NCBI GenBank assembly: GCA_947452785.1
Contig: CANGDZ010000005.1
Span: 1 to 64,000, forward strand
Length of the DNA stretch: 64,000 nt
Direction of reading: 5' to 3'
Source of the DNA: Comamonadaceae bacterium
GTDB taxonomy: Bacteria > Pseudomonadota > Gammaproteobacteria > Burkholderiales > Burkholderiaceae_C
The notes beneath the pieces are model-generated. The model was not told where the DNA came from, did not search any database, and was given only the letters and a program-made list of their open reading frames with translations. Shown here piece after piece: positions 19,271-29,399 of the stretch; position 1 is the stretch's first letter; each line of letters starts with the position of its first letter. The position numbers and the translations under genes are program-made.

Positions 19271-19882
19271 ATGAATCTGCGCAACGAAAATTCCAAAATG
19301 ATGGGCAAGTTGGCTGTGATTACAGTCAGCATGTTCGCTTTTGGCTATGCGCTGATTCCTTTGTACAAACACATTTGCGAAATCACCGGGATCAACATCC
19401 TGTCGCTGGTTGAACGCCAGGTGCCTGGCAATGGCGTGGCCGGGTCGGATGCCCGTGCAGTCAATAGCCAGGTGGACAAGACCCGATCGATTACGGTGGA
19501 GTTTGATGCGAACTCCCGTGGGCCTTGGGACTTCAAGCCCGAGACGCGTTCTGTGGTGGTCCATCCGGGCGAATTGACCACGGTGATGTACGAGTTCCAA
19601 AATGTGCAAAACAAGCGCATGGCAGCGCAGGCTATTCCCAGTTATGCGCCGCACCAAGCAGCGGCGTATTTCAACAAGCTTGAATGTTTTTGCTTCAATC
19701 AATACACCTTGGAGCCCGGCGAGAAAAAACGCTGGCCCGTGGCTTTTGTGATTGATCCCAAATTGTCCAAAGACGTGACCACGATCACCTTGTCGTACAC
19801 GTTTTTTGAAGTGGGAGGCAAGACACCTCCTGCACCCGTGGCCACGCAGGACACGGTGCCCTTGCTGAAAGCGGGCACTTGA
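19271..19882 (+). CDS. ctaG: cytochrome c oxidase assembly protein CtaG/Cox11
   Basis: GYALIPLYKHICEITGIN...; KLECFCFNQYTLEPGEKKRWPVAFVIDPKL Cu-binding motif. Confidence 0.95.
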   Translation: MNLRNENSKMMGKLAVITVSMFAFGYALIPLYKHICEITGINILSLVERQVPGNGVAGSDARAVNSQVDKTRSITVEFDANSRGPWDFKPETRSVVVHPGELTTVMYEFQNVQNKRMAAQAIPSYAPHQAAAYFNKLECFCFNQYTLEPGEKKRWPVAFVIDPKLSKDVTTITLSYTFFEVGGKTPPAPVATQDTVPLLKAGT

Positions 19883-19884
19883 CC

Positions 19885-20106
19885 ATGCCCAATAAGCAAC
19901 AACCTAAAGCGACGTTTCTGCGTACGCTGCAAGCGGTCATGTGGTCGTTTGCGGGTATGCGCAAGGGCAGTGCCTCGCAAGAAGATATGGCGCGTTTGAA
20001 CCCCTTTCACATCATTGCTGTGGCCATTGGCCTGGTGGTGGTGATGGTGGTGGGTTTGATCGCCTTGGTGAACTGGGTGGTGGCACAACCATCGACCCTT
20101 TTATAA
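19885..20106 (+). CDS. DUF2970 family membrane protein
   Basis: FLRTLQAVMWSFAGMRKGSASQEDMARLNPFHIIAVAIGLVVVMVVGLIALVNWVV. Confidence 0.8.
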   Translation: MPNKQQPKATFLRTLQAVMWSFAGMRKGSASQEDMARLNPFHIIAVAIGLVVVMVVGLIALVNWVVAQPSTLL

Positions 20107-20144
20107 ACCGATCAAGATTTTAAGATTTGAGAGCAGGAGTACAC

Positions 20145-21026
20145 ATGAGTTCCACCGCACACGGCACCACGCCTTACTATTTCGTTCCCCACCCCTCACG
20201 GCACCCCGTGATGGCGGCCATCGGATTGTTCTTTGTGATCCTTGGCGCAGGCCAGTGGGTGAACGGTGCGGACTGGGGCAAATACTCTTTGTTCTTTGGC
20301 CTGATCTGGTGGTTGACCGTGTTGTACCAGTGGTTCAGTGAAGCGATTGGCGAAAGTGAAAGCGGCCAGTACGGTCGCAAAATCGATTTGTCTTTCCGCT
20401 GGAGCATGACCTGGTTCATCTTCTCCGAAGTCATGTTTTTCGGTGCATTTTTCACTGCTTTGTGGTGGGCTCGCACCCACTCCCTGCCTGCCTTGGGCAG
20501 CTTGGAAAACGCCTTGATTTGGCCTGACTTCAAAGCCGTGTGGCCTACGTTGGCCGCAGGTGCGACTGCTTCTCCGGCCGGCATTGTCGAGCCCTTCCAG
20601 ACCATGTCACCCTTTTGGTTGCCGACCATCAACACCGGTTTGCTGTTGACTTCGGGCGTGACCCTGACCGTGGCGCACCATGCTTTGCAGCATGGCGACC
20701 GTTCTAAAACCATCAAGTTCATGTGGCTGACCGTGCTCTTGGGAGTGACCTTCTTGTTTGTGCAAGGTTACGAATACGCCCACGCCTGGTCTGAAATGAA
20801 TTTGAAACTCAGCTCCGGCGTGTATGGCTCGACCTTCTACATGCTCACTGGTTTTCACGGCTTTCACGTGTTTGTGGGTATGTTGATGCTGTTGTTCATT
20901 ACTTTGCGTTTGCAAAAAGGCCACTTCACTGCGGACCGCCACTTTGGTTTTGAAGGTGCAGCTTGGTACTGGCACTTTGTGGACGTGGTTTGGTTGGGCT
21001 TGTACATCCTGGTTTACTGGATGTAA
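20145..21026 (+). CDS. coxC: cytochrome c oxidase subunit III
   Basis: YYFVPHPSRHPVMAAIGLFFVILGAGQW; TGFHGFHVFVGMLML; WHFVDVVWLGLYILVYWM. Confidence 0.96.
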   Translation: MSSTAHGTTPYYFVPHPSRHPVMAAIGLFFVILGAGQWVNGADWGKYSLFFGLIWWLTVLYQWFSEAIGESESGQYGRKIDLSFRWSMTWFIFSEVMFFGAFFTALWWARTHSLPALGSLENALIWPDFKAVWPTLAAGATASPAGIVEPFQTMSPFWLPTINTGLLLTSGVTLTVAHHALQHGDRSKTIKFMWLTVLLGVTFLFVQGYEYAHAWSEMNLKLSSGVYGSTFYMLTGFHGFHVFVGMLMLLFITLRLQKGHFTADRHFGFEGAAWYWHFVDVVWLGLYILVYWM

Positions 21027-21044
21027 ATCGGCTGTGATGCATGG

Positions 21045-21070
21045 AAAAAGCGCCGAAGGGCGCTTTTTTT
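21045..21070 (+). terminator. Rho-independent terminator after coxC
   Basis: AAAAAGCGCC-GAAG-GGCGCTTTTTTT. Confidence 0.8.
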
Positions 21071-21112
21071 GTGGAAGTAGGGATTGCAGAGGACCTGGGC
21101 AAGAGAGGGTCT

Positions 21113-21340
21113 TCAGGCCCCAGCTGGAATTCCCGAAGGTTGGATGTAACCCAGCTTCCAAGCCAGCAAAATACAGATAAAGAGCACAATGGAAAAGCCA
21201 ACGCGAAACGCCAAGGCTTTGGCCATGCCGCCCGAAGGATGTTTGCCCGAAGATTGGCCGTCACCCTTCATCATGTAAAACAACGCAGCGCCCAGGCTGC
21301 CCAAAATGGCCAAAAATGCGATTGCAACAAGGTATGTCAT
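21113..21340 (-). CDS. twin transmembrane protein (DUF2909-like)
   Basis: MTYLVAIAFLAILGSLGAALFYMMKGDGQSS...KALAFRVGFSIVLFICILLAWKLGYIQPSGI. Confidence 0.75.
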   Translation of the reverse strand: MTYLVAIAFLAILGSLGAALFYMMKGDGQSSGKHPSGGMAKALAFRVGFSIVLFICILLAWKLGYIQPSGIPAGA

Positions 21341-21355
21341 GACGAGGATTATCGG

Positions 21356-22123
21356 ATGAGTTGGTGGCAATTGCCAAACACCCGCCACGCACAAAGCAAG
21401 CCCCTGCGATTTGTGGGGATCTTGCTGGCCGCCTTGTTGTCTGTGGCCCTCACCAGTTCGCTGGGTTTTTGGCAGTTGCGTCGTGCGGCCACGAAAGAGG
21501 CTTGGCAAGCGCAAATGGCGCAACGCGCCGAAATGGCGGTGGTCGATGGCGCGAGCTTGGGGCAAGCAGATGACAGCCCAGATAACCGCGCGGGACTGAT
21601 TCACCGCACCGTTCGTTTACAAGGACAGTGGCTAGCGGACCAGACCGTGTTTTTGGACAACCGGCAAATGAACGCGCGTGTGGGTTTTTACGTGCTCACG
21701 CCGCTGCGCTTGACGGCGTCGAAAGCCGTGATTTTGGTGCAACGCGGATGGGTGCCCAGGCATTTCACCGAGCGCAGCCATTTGCCCGACGTGCCCACGC
21801 CGACAGGAGAGGTGACCATCATCGGGCGCATTGCCCTTGCCCCGTCCAAGCTCTATGAGTTGGGCGATTCGGGGGATGGCCCGATACGGCAAAATCTCGA
21901 CTTGGCTGCTTTGCGCGCTAAGACAGGATGGCCTTTGCTGGAGGTGACGGTGGTGCAAACGGGTGCGCCGTCAGAAGGTCTGTTACGCGAATGGCCGCAA
22001 CCGGCCACGGGTGTTGAAAAACACTATGGCTATGCTTTTCAATGGTTTGGGCTCAGTGCCTTGATCACCTTGCTTTATGTCTGGTTCCAAATTGTCCGAC
22101 GAAATACAACTCCCAAACCCTAG
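21356..22123 (+). CDS. SURF1 family cytochrome oxidase biogenesis protein
   Basis: LGFWQLRRAATKEAW; DNRQMNARVGFYVLTPL; VQRGWVPR; KHYGYAFQWFGLSALITLLYVWFQIVR. Confidence 0.92.
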   Translation: MSWWQLPNTRHAQSKPLRFVGILLAALLSVALTSSLGFWQLRRAATKEAWQAQMAQRAEMAVVDGASLGQADDSPDNRAGLIHRTVRLQGQWLADQTVFLDNRQMNARVGFYVLTPLRLTASKAVILVQRGWVPRHFTERSHLPDVPTPTGEVTIIGRIALAPSKLYELGDSGDGPIRQNLDLAALRAKTGWPLLEVTVVQTGAPSEGLLREWPQPATGVEKHYGYAFQWFGLSALITLLYVWFQIVRRNTTPKP

Positions 22124-22805
22124 CGCGAAGTCTTCACACGATGCGCCCTTGGGCTTTACGGTGCACAGCATGCCCGCTCCGAACGATGCGCTGCAGGCAG
22201 ATGCTGCCCGCACCCGCATGGGCCGATGGAAAATGCTGTTTGTCCTGCTGATCTGCGCGTCACCCGTGGTGGCCTCGTATTGGACTTACTACGTGATCCG
22301 GCCCGAAGGGCGGCGCAACTATGGCGAACTGATTGAGCCGCAACGTCCCTTGCCTGCGGTGGCCACCTTGTCTTTGTCTGGCGAGGCATCGCCTTTGACC
22401 GCACTCAAAGGCCAATGGCTGTTGCTCAGTGTCGGCACTGGGGCTTGTGATTCGACTTGCCAGCAGCGCTTGTACTTTCAGCGCCAATTGCGTGAGACCT
22501 TGGGTAAAGACAAAGACCGTCTGGACCGCGTGTGGTTGATTCAAGACGATGCGGCCGTTGCGCCCACGCTCATGCCTGCCTTGGCCCAAGCCACGGTCTT
22601 GAAAGTCAAGGCGCAGGACCTGCAAGCCTGGTTGCCACCCGCCCCAGGCCAGAGTCTGGACGCCCATTTGTACTTGGTCGATCCTTTGGGCAATTTGATG
22701 ATGCGATTTCCTGCGCACATGGATGCGGCAGGCGCGGGCAAGGCCAAACGCGATTTGGAGCGGGTACTGCGGGCTTCCGCGTTTTGGGATACCCCTGGGC
22801 GCTAA
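22077..22805 (+). CDS. membrane-anchored Sco-like protein in the oxidase assembly cluster
   Basis: One TM (MLFVLLICASPVVASYWTYYVI), then a thioredoxin-fold-like region with GTGACDSTCQQR (CxxxC). Start uncertain: MPAPNDAL at 22170 is an alternative. Confidence 0.65.
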   Translation: MSGSKLSDEIQLPNPSAKSSHDAPLGFTVHSMPAPNDALQADAARTRMGRWKMLFVLLICASPVVASYWTYYVIRPEGRRNYGELIEPQRPLPAVATLSLSGEASPLTALKGQWLLLSVGTGACDSTCQQRLYFQRQLRETLGKDKDRLDRVWLIQDDAAVAPTLMPALAQATVLKVKAQDLQAWLPPAPGQSLDAHLYLVDPLGNLMMRFPAHMDAAGAGKAKRDLERVLRASAFWDTPGR

Positions 22806-22809
22806 TGCC

Positions 22810-23967
22810 ATGAATGCTGTCGAGCTCTACAACTGGACACCGGCCTTGCACGTCATGGCCATGGGTTTGCTACTCGCTTTGGGGCCTTTGTGCTGGGTCT
22901 GGTTGCGCCATCGGCAAAGTGACCAGGCTGACCGCAAGCGAGCGCTGGTGGTCCTGACTTTGTTTTTGACTTTCGATTTGGTGCTGTTTGGTGCCTTCAC
23001 CCGTTTGACGGATTCGGGCTTGGGTTGTCCCGATTGGCCGGGCTGTTATGGCAGTGTCACGCCAATTGGCGCGGTGGCTCACATTGAAGCCGCGCAAACC
23101 GCCATGCCCACCGGGCCCGTGACCCACAGCAAAGCCTGGGTTGAAATGGTTCACCGCTATCTCGCCACGGGGGTGGGGGTGCTGATTCTGACCTTGGCCA
23201 TTTCCAGCTGGACCAGCGCCTTCAAGGGCCAGCAGGATGTCAAGCCGACTTGGCCCACATTCACGTTGCTGTGGGTGTGTCTGCAAGGCGCATTTGGGGC
23301 CTGGACCGTGACCATGAAGTTACACCCTGCCATCGTCACCATGCATTTGCTCGGAGGGTTGGGCTTGTTGGCCCTGCTGTGCACACAAGCGGTTCGTTCG
23401 CGCAGGCAGTTGCGTGCACCCCTGTCACCCGCTTTGCGTGCAGCGCTGCTGTGCGTCACGGTGTTGGTCTGGCTGCAAATCACCTTGGGCGGGTGGGTCA
23501 GCACCAACTATGCGGTCTTGGCCTGCCAAGACTTTCCGTTGTGCAACGCCCAATGGTGGCCCGTTTGGGATGGCCTGGGTTTTGAGCTCTGGCGCGAATT
23601 GGGTCTCACGGCCTCGGGTGAGATCCTGCCTTTTTCTGCCTTGGTGTCCATCCATGTGGTGCACCGGTTCATGGCGCTGGCGGTCGCACTCGCCTTGCTT
23701 GGCTTGGCTTGGCGCTTGAAAGCAGCCCAGGTTTTGGTGCGCCAAGCGCAGTGCTTGCAAGCCTTGGTGGTGTTGCAACTGCTGACCGGACTGTCCAATG
23801 TGGTGCTGGGCTGGCCGCTGCTGGCGGCGGTGTTGCACACCGGCGGCGCTGCCGGCTTGGTGGTGGTGCTCACTTGGGCGCTCACCGCCAGTCAACGATT
23901 TTCTGACTCTTTTCATGCGCGTGCCACATCGTTTGTGGGCGGCATCGACACAAGGCCTCTGGCATGA
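22810..23967 (+). CDS. ctaA: heme A synthase (COX15/CtaA)
   Basis: [67 protein letters not shown]. Confidence 0.94.
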   Translation: MNAVELYNWTPALHVMAMGLLLALGPLCWVWLRHRQSDQADRKRALVVLTLFLTFDLVLFGAFTRLTDSGLGCPDWPGCYGSVTPIGAVAHIEAAQTAMPTGPVTHSKAWVEMVHRYLATGVGVLILTLAISSWTSAFKGQQDVKPTWPTFTLLWVCLQGAFGAWTVTMKLHPAIVTMHLLGGLGLLALLCTQAVRSRRQLRAPLSPALRAALLCVTVLVWLQITLGGWVSTNYAVLACQDFPLCNAQWWPVWDGLGFELWRELGLTASGEILPFSALVSIHVVHRFMALAVALALLGLAWRLKAAQVLVRQAQCLQALVVLQLLTGLSNVVLGWPLLAAVLHTGGAAGLVVVLTWALTASQRFSDSFHARATSFVGGIDTRPLA

Positions 23968-24857
23968 CTGAACTCCATACCCCTGCGGCGTCGACCTGGC
24001 GCCAGTTCTATGCGCTGACCAAACCCCGAGTGGTGCAGTTGATCGTTTTTTGCGCTTTGATTGGCATGGTCTTGGCTGTGCCCGGCGTGCCCAATGCAGA
24101 GCAAGTGCGCTTGGGCTTGATCGCTTGTGCGGGCATCTGGTTGGTGGCCGGAGCGGCGGCGGCTTTCAATTGTTTGGTGGAAAAAACCATTGATGCCAAG
24201 ATGAAGCGCACGGCGTGGCGCCCGACGGCCAGAGGCGAGTTGTCTGATCGCCAAGCCCTGATTTTTTCGGCGATGTTGTGCACGGCAGGTTCGGTCATTT
24301 TGTATGCCGCCGTGAACCCGTTAACGATGTGGCTGACCTTTGCCACTTTCGTAGGCTATGCCGTGATCTACACCGTGATCTTGAAGCCTTTGACACCGCA
24401 AAACATTGTCATCGGTGGCGCTTCGGGGGCCATGCCCCCAGTGCTCGGTTGGGCGGCGATGACCGGTGATGTGGGGCCGGAAGCCTTGATCCTTTTTTTG
24501 ATCATTTTCTTGTGGACGCCGCCGCACTTTTGGGCCTTGGCTTTGTACCGCGTGGAGGACTACAGGAAGTCGGGCTTGCCCATGCTGCCGGTCACCCATG
24601 GCAATGAATTCACTCGCTTGCAAGTGCTGCTGTATACCTTTGTGCTGATGGCCGCTTGTCTCATGCCCTTCATCTACGGCATGAGCTCATGGCTGTACCT
24701 GTCGGTGGCGGTGGTGTTGAGTTTGGGTTTTATTGGCTACGCTTGGGCGCTGTGGCGCAACTATTCCGATGCGCTGGCGCGCAAGACTTTTCGCTTTTCG
24801 CTGATTCACCTCAGCGCGTTGTTTGCCGCTTTGTTGGTGGACCACTATCTTTTCTAA
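23964..24857 (+). CDS. ctaB: protoheme IX farnesyltransferase
   Basis: [77 protein letters not shown]. Confidence 0.95.
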   Translation: MTELHTPAASTWRQFYALTKPRVVQLIVFCALIGMVLAVPGVPNAEQVRLGLIACAGIWLVAGAAAAFNCLVEKTIDAKMKRTAWRPTARGELSDRQALIFSAMLCTAGSVILYAAVNPLTMWLTFATFVGYAVIYTVILKPLTPQNIVIGGASGAMPPVLGWAAMTGDVGPEALILFLIIFLWTPPHFWALALYRVEDYRKSGLPMLPVTHGNEFTRLQVLLYTFVLMAACLMPFIYGMSSWLYLSVAVVLSLGFIGYAWALWRNYSDALARKTFRFSLIHLSALFAALLVDHYLF

Positions 24858-24864
24858 TTTCACC

Positions 24865-25491
24865 ATGACCGCTTTACTTCACCGCACCGTCTCCAAACGC
24901 CAAGCCTTGAGCGCCTTGGTTGCGGGTTTGTGGCTCGGCAGCACGGTGCTCAGCGCCTGCAGCCCCAATCAGCCTAGTTTCAAAGGGGTGGACATCACTG
25001 GCGCAGATTACGCCAAGGGCTTTAGCTTGCTGGACCACAACGGGCAAGTCCGTTCCCTGGCCGATTTTGCAGGCAAAGTCGTGATCGTGTTTTTTGGCTA
25101 CACCCAATGCCCCGATGTGTGCCCCACCTCGATGCAAGAGTTGGCCGAAGTCAAACGTCTGTTGGGATCTGATGGAGACAAATTGCAAGGGGTGTTCATC
25201 ACCTTAGACCCCGAGCGAGACACACCTGAAATGCTCAAAGCCTATATGGCCAATTTTGACCCCAGTTTCTTAGCCTTGCATCCCACGCCCGAGCAGTTAG
25301 CCGCCGTCACCAAAGACTTCAAAATTTATTTCAAAAAAGTGGATGGCAAAACCACCACGAGCTACACCTTGGACCATTCGGCCGGAAGTTACACCTTTGA
25401 TACGCGCGGGCGGGTGCGTTTGTACAACCGCTATGGCAGTGGTGCAGCGGCGTTAGCGGCGGACGTCGCGGTCTTGCTTCAATCCAAATAA
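24865..25491 (+). CDS. SCO1/SenC family copper chaperone
   Basis: VIVFFGYTQCPDVCPTSMQEL; TLDPERDTPEMLKAYMANFDPSFLAL; LDHSAGSYTFD. Confidence 0.93.
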   Translation: MTALLHRTVSKRQALSALVAGLWLGSTVLSACSPNQPSFKGVDITGADYAKGFSLLDHNGQVRSLADFAGKVVIVFFGYTQCPDVCPTSMQELAEVKRLLGSDGDKLQGVFITLDPERDTPEMLKAYMANFDPSFLALHPTPEQLAAVTKDFKIYFKKVDGKTTTSYTLDHSAGSYTFDTRGRVRLYNRYGSGAAALAADVAVLLQSK

Positions 25492-25501
25492 ATACAGCGC
25501 G

Positions 25502-25531
25502 AAAAAAAATGCCGCAGAAGCGGCATTTTTT
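25502..25531. terminator. bidirectional terminator between SCO and livK-like genes
   Basis: AAAAAAAATGCCGC-AGAA-GCGGCATTTTTT. Confidence 0.85.
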
Positions 25532-25546
25532 GTGAGTGGGATGTGA

Positions 25547-26758
25547 TTACTTCACAGACACAGGCTTGCCAAAATCAACCCAATTTTTGCCATCAAACTT
25601 GACCAGTTGCATGGTCTGAAACAAAGCAAAATCAGAGGGAGAGGTGTTGGCCAAAACGCCGGGCAAGACCATGGGCAACTGGAAGTCTTTGATGTTGGCG
25701 GCTTGTTTCATGATGTTCTCGCGGGTCAGGTTGTCACCGGCTTGCTTGAGAACCTGGACCATCATCTGGGCGACAGCGTAGCCGTAGGTAGCGTTGCCAT
25801 CATCTGGACTGACTTCAGGCGCGTATTTTTTGATCAGCGCTTTGAAGTCTTTCATGGTCGGGTCATTGTCCCAACGGACATCAGACCCTTCTTTCACATA
25901 CAGCATAGAGATCACGCCGACGGCTTTATCCAAGCCAGCAGGTTTCAAAACGCTGCCCACCGACGCGGAGACCTGATTCAGGTAGTGCGTCGGTTTCCAA
26001 CCCACCTCGTCCACTTTGCGAATGGCTTGAGCTGCGAATTTGGGTGTGGTGATGTTGAAGAAGGTGTCGGCCCCCGAACCTTTCAGCGTCACGATTTGCG
26101 AATCGATGGTGGGGTCGGTCACTTCATAAGACGCTTGCGACACGATCATGCTCGCAGCTTTGGCGCCCAGGCCTTCCTTGAAGCCATTGAAATAGTCTTT
26201 GCCGTAATCGTCGTTTTGCACCAGCACCGCAATTTTGGCGTTGGGCTTAGTGGCAATAATGTGTTGACCATACAGTTTGCCTTCCGAGTGGTAGTTGGGG
26301 TTAAAGCCAATGGTCCAAGGAAAGTTCTGCGGGTCGTTCCATTTCGATGCGCCTGTCGCCAGGAACATGTGCGGCACTTTCTTGGCGTTCATGTATTTGT
26401 GAATCGCCGTGTTGGACGGGGTGCCCAAAGTGCCCATCATCAACAAGACCTCATCTTGCTCCACCAAGCGACGCACCATTTCCACCGTTTTGGGTGGGCT
26501 GTAGCCATCGTCCAAGCTGATGAAGTTGATCTTGCGGCCATTCACGCCGCCTTGCTCATTCAATTGCTTGAAATACGCCGCTTGCACCTTGCCAATCGTG
26601 CCGTAGGCCGAAGCCGGACCGCTGTAGGGCATGGTTTGGCCAATTTTGATTTCCGTGTCACTGGCACCGGTATCGTATTTTTTTTGGGCCGAGGCCGGCA
26701 TGGCGAAGCCAATGAGGGACAGGCACAAAGCACTCAGGGCAAATTGTCTCTTTTTCAT
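25547..26758 (-). CDS. Liv-type ABC transporter substrate-binding protein
   Basis: Signal peptide; KYDTGASDTEIKIGQTMPYSGPASAYGTIGKVQAAYFKQLNEQGGVNGRKINFISLDDGYSPPKTVEMVRRLVEQDEV. Confidence 0.9.
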   Translation of the reverse strand: MKKRQFALSALCLSLIGFAMPASAQKKYDTGASDTEIKIGQTMPYSGPASAYGTIGKVQAAYFKQLNEQGGVNGRKINFISLDDGYSPPKTVEMVRRLVEQDEVLLMMGTLGTPSNTAIHKYMNAKKVPHMFLATGASKWNDPQNFPWTIGFNPNYHSEGKLYGQHIIATKPNAKIAVLVQNDDYGKDYFNGFKEGLGAKAASMIVSQASYEVTDPTIDSQIVTLKGSGADTFFNITTPKFAAQAIRKVDEVGWKPTHYLNQVSASVGSVLKPAGLDKAVGVISMLYVKEGSDVRWDNDPTMKDFKALIKKYAPEVSPDDGNATYGYAVAQMMVQVLKQAGDNLTRENIMKQAANIKDFQLPMVLPGVLANTSPSDFALFQTMQLVKFDGKNWVDFGKPVSVK

Positions 26759-26796
26759 GGTGGTCCTTGGTTGATATCAAAAAGCGAAAGAGGAAA

Positions 26797-27792
26797 TCAG
26801 GGGTTGGTGGGTCGAAGCTTTTGGCCCAACAGGCGCAGCGCGCCGGCAATGCCGGTGGGCATGGTGTACATGAACAAAATCAGCATCACGCCGTAAATAG
26901 CCCAAGGCGCAGCTTTGGAAATTTGGTCGGCAATATTCGGTACAAATTGAATAAAGATGGCGCCGTACAGTGCACCTGGCAGAGAGGTGACACCGCCAAT
27001 CACCATGCCCACCATCAGGGTGATGGACAGGAAAACGGTGAAGCTGTCGGGCGCCACAAAGGCCACCAAAATCGCACTCAAAGCGCCTGCTACGCCGGTG
27101 AACATGGCGCTCACGCCAAAGGCTAGGCTTTTGTACAGCGGTGTGTTGATGCCCATGGAGGCGGCGGCAATAGGTTGGTCACGAATCGCGATCAGCGCAC
27201 GCCCCACGCGGCCGCGGATCAAATTCCAGCCAATCACGAACATGATGACGGTGATGGTCAGCGTGAAGAAATACAACCATCGGTCGGAATTCAGCTTCAA
27301 GCCAAACAAGGAGTCAAAAGGCGAATCGGGCTTCATGATCACAATGCCCTGCACGCCGCCAGTCAGAAACTCCAGGTGTTTGAATTTGAGCAATTGCGGC
27401 AAAGCCACCGCCAGCGCAAACGTGGCCAAGGCCAGGTAATGCCCTTCTAGTCGCAAAGCCGGCAAACCAAAAAGAAAACCGACGACCAGACACACCGCCG
27501 CAGCGATCGGGATCGTCATCCAGTAAGGCATGTCGAACTTGTCCATCAGCACCGCTGTGGTGTAGGCCCCGATGGCCAGAAAGGCCCCATGCCCTAGCGA
27601 AATCTGACCGCTGTAGCCAATCAAGATATTCAGACCCACCAAGGCAATGGCGTAGCACAGCACCAGCGAGGCTTGAAAGACGTGGTAATTTGTGATGAAG
27701 AAAGGCAGAGCGCAAGCTGCAGCCAGACCCAGGACCAAGCGGATCCAAGGCAAACCTGGTGAGGTAGGGGGCAGAGATGGAGTGGTAGACAT
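26797..27792 (-). CDS. Liv-type ABC transporter permease (LivM-like)
   Basis: GLNILIGYSGQISLGHGAFLAIGAYTTAVL; IRDQPIAAASMGINTPLYKSLAFG. Confidence 0.92.
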   Translation of the reverse strand: MSTTPSLPPTSPGLPWIRLVLGLAAACALPFFITNYHVFQASLVLCYAIALVGLNILIGYSGQISLGHGAFLAIGAYTTAVLMDKFDMPYWMTIPIAAAVCLVVGFLFGLPALRLEGHYLALATFALAVALPQLLKFKHLEFLTGGVQGIVIMKPDSPFDSLFGLKLNSDRWLYFFTLTITVIMFVIGWNLIRGRVGRALIAIRDQPIAAASMGINTPLYKSLAFGVSAMFTGVAGALSAILVAFVAPDSFTVFLSITLMVGMVIGGVTSLPGALYGAIFIQFVPNIADQISKAAPWAIYGVMLILFMYTMPTGIAGALRLLGQKLRPTNP

Positions 27793-27797
27793 ATAGC

Positions 27798-28670
27798 TCA
27801 GACCCTGGAAACAATCACTTTGCCAAACAAACCGGCTGGTTTGATGGTCAGTACGGCAACGATCAACACCAACGCGACCGACAGTTTGAGTTCTGTGCCG
27901 ATGACATAAGCGCCCAAAATATTTTCGAGAATGCCGACGATGAAGCCGCCTAAGACGGCGCCTCCGGGGCTGTCAATGCCCCCCACCAAAGCCGCGGCAA
28001 AGGCGTACAGCAAGATGCCAGACATCATGTTGGGCTCCAAAAACACCACGGGGGCAATCATCATGCCGGCGACCGATCCAATGGCTGCAGCCAGCCCCCA
28101 TCCTAGGGCCAGCATCCAGCCCACACGAATGCCCACCAGGCGGCTGGACTCTGGGTTTTGCGCCGCCGCCCGCATGGCCAAGCCCAGGGGGGTGAATTTG
28201 AAAAATCCATACAGCAGCAGCAGCACCACCAAGGTCACGCCGATGGAGCCCAACTCATGTGACGAGATGAAATGCAGACCGAAGGGCGGCTCAGCGGGAA
28301 AGGGTGATGGAAAGGATTTGATGGTGTAGGTGAAGACCCAACCGGCAATGCTGTTGAGAATCACCAGCAGACCAATGAAGACCACCACCACGTTCAACAC
28401 GGGGGCTTTTTCCACGGGCTGAATGATGATGCGTTGAATCAACACCCCCAGCGTGAAGGCCAGGAAAATCGTGCAGACAAACGCCAGCCAATAAGACACG
28501 CCGGCATTGATCAGAGTCCAGGCCATGTAGGTGGCGAACATGGCGATTTCGCCTTGGGCGAAATTGATGTGGTGGGTGGACTGGTAAATCATGACCAGGG
28601 CCAGCGCGAGGCTGGCATACACTCCCCCTGTGGCTATACCGGCAACAACTTGGTGAATAAATGTTTCCAT
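27798..28670 (-). CDS. Liv-type ABC transporter permease (LivH-like)
   Basis: GVYASLALALVMIYQSTHHINFAQGEIAMFATY; RAAAQNPESSRLVGIRV; GGIDSPGGAVLGGFIVGILEN. Confidence 0.92.
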   Translation of the reverse strand: METFIHQVVAGIATGGVYASLALALVMIYQSTHHINFAQGEIAMFATYMAWTLINAGVSYWLAFVCTIFLAFTLGVLIQRIIIQPVEKAPVLNVVVVFIGLLVILNSIAGWVFTYTIKSFPSPFPAEPPFGLHFISSHELGSIGVTLVVLLLLYGFFKFTPLGLAMRAAAQNPESSRLVGIRVGWMLALGWGLAAAIGSVAGMMIAPVVFLEPNMMSGILLYAFAAALVGGIDSPGGAVLGGFIVGILENILGAYVIGTELKLSVALVLIVAVLTIKPAGLFGKVIVSRV

Positions 28671-28682
28671 GGTGTGGGGCTC

Positions 28683-29399
28683 TCAATGACCGAGGTAGGA
28701 GCGACGAACAGCTTCGTCTTGCTTGAGATCTTGCGAAAGACCTGACAACACCAACTTGCCCGTTTCCAGCAGGTAGGCGTGGCGGGCCAAATCCAAGGCC
28801 ATGGCGGCGTTTTGTTCCACCAGCAAGATCGTCACCTTGTCCAGTGCGTTGATGGTGCGCATGATGTCGAAGATCTCTTTCACGATCAGCGGCGCCAAGC
28901 CAAAGGAGGGCTCGTCCAACAGCAGCAAACGCGGACGCAGCATCAGGGCGCGGGCAATCGCCAGCATCTGTTGTTCGCCGCCAGACAAGGTCCCTGCCTG
29001 TTGATGCCGTCGCTCCTTGAGACGCGGAAAGTAGGTGTACATTTTTTCCTGGTCCAGGGCGGCTTCTTTTCTATCCTTTCGGGTGTAGCAGCCCAACTGC
29101 AGGTTTTCTTCAGTGGACAGGCTACCGAAAGTGCCGCGGCCATCGGGCACATGGGCCACGCCCAAACGCACAATGTCCTCGGTCGCCAACGATTCAATGG
29201 CCTTGCCATCAAACAGGATTTGCCCGCGCACTTTGATCATCTTGCTCAAGGCGCGCAGGGTGGTGGTTTTGCCAGCGCCGTTGGCGCCCAGCAGCGTGGT
29301 GATGCTGCCTTCTTCGATTTGCATCGACAGGCCGTGCAGCACCTCGGTGGCTCCATAACCTGCGTGCAGGTCTTTCACTTCCAACAAAATGCGGTTCAT
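28683..29399 (-). CDS. Liv-type ABC transporter ATPase (LivF-like)
   Basis: Walker A LLGANGAGKTTT, LSGGEQQMLAIARALMLRPRLLLLDEPSFGLAP. Confidence 0.93.
   Translation of the reverse strand: MNRILLEVKDLHAGYGATEVLHGLSMQIEEGSITTLLGANGAGKTTTLRALSKMIKVRGQILFDGKAIESLATEDIVRLGVAHVPDGRGTFGSLSTEENLQLGCYTRKDRKEAALDQEKMYTYFPRLKERRHQQAGTLSGGEQQMLAIARALMLRPRLLLLDEPSFGLAPLIVKEIFDIMRTINALDKVTILLVEQNAAMALDLARHAYLLETGKLVLSGLSQDLKQDEAVRRSYLGH

Noticed and set aside
19685-19710. CAATACACC match to the shared palindrome
   Set aside because: Lies inside the ctaG coding sequence and lacks the second half-site.
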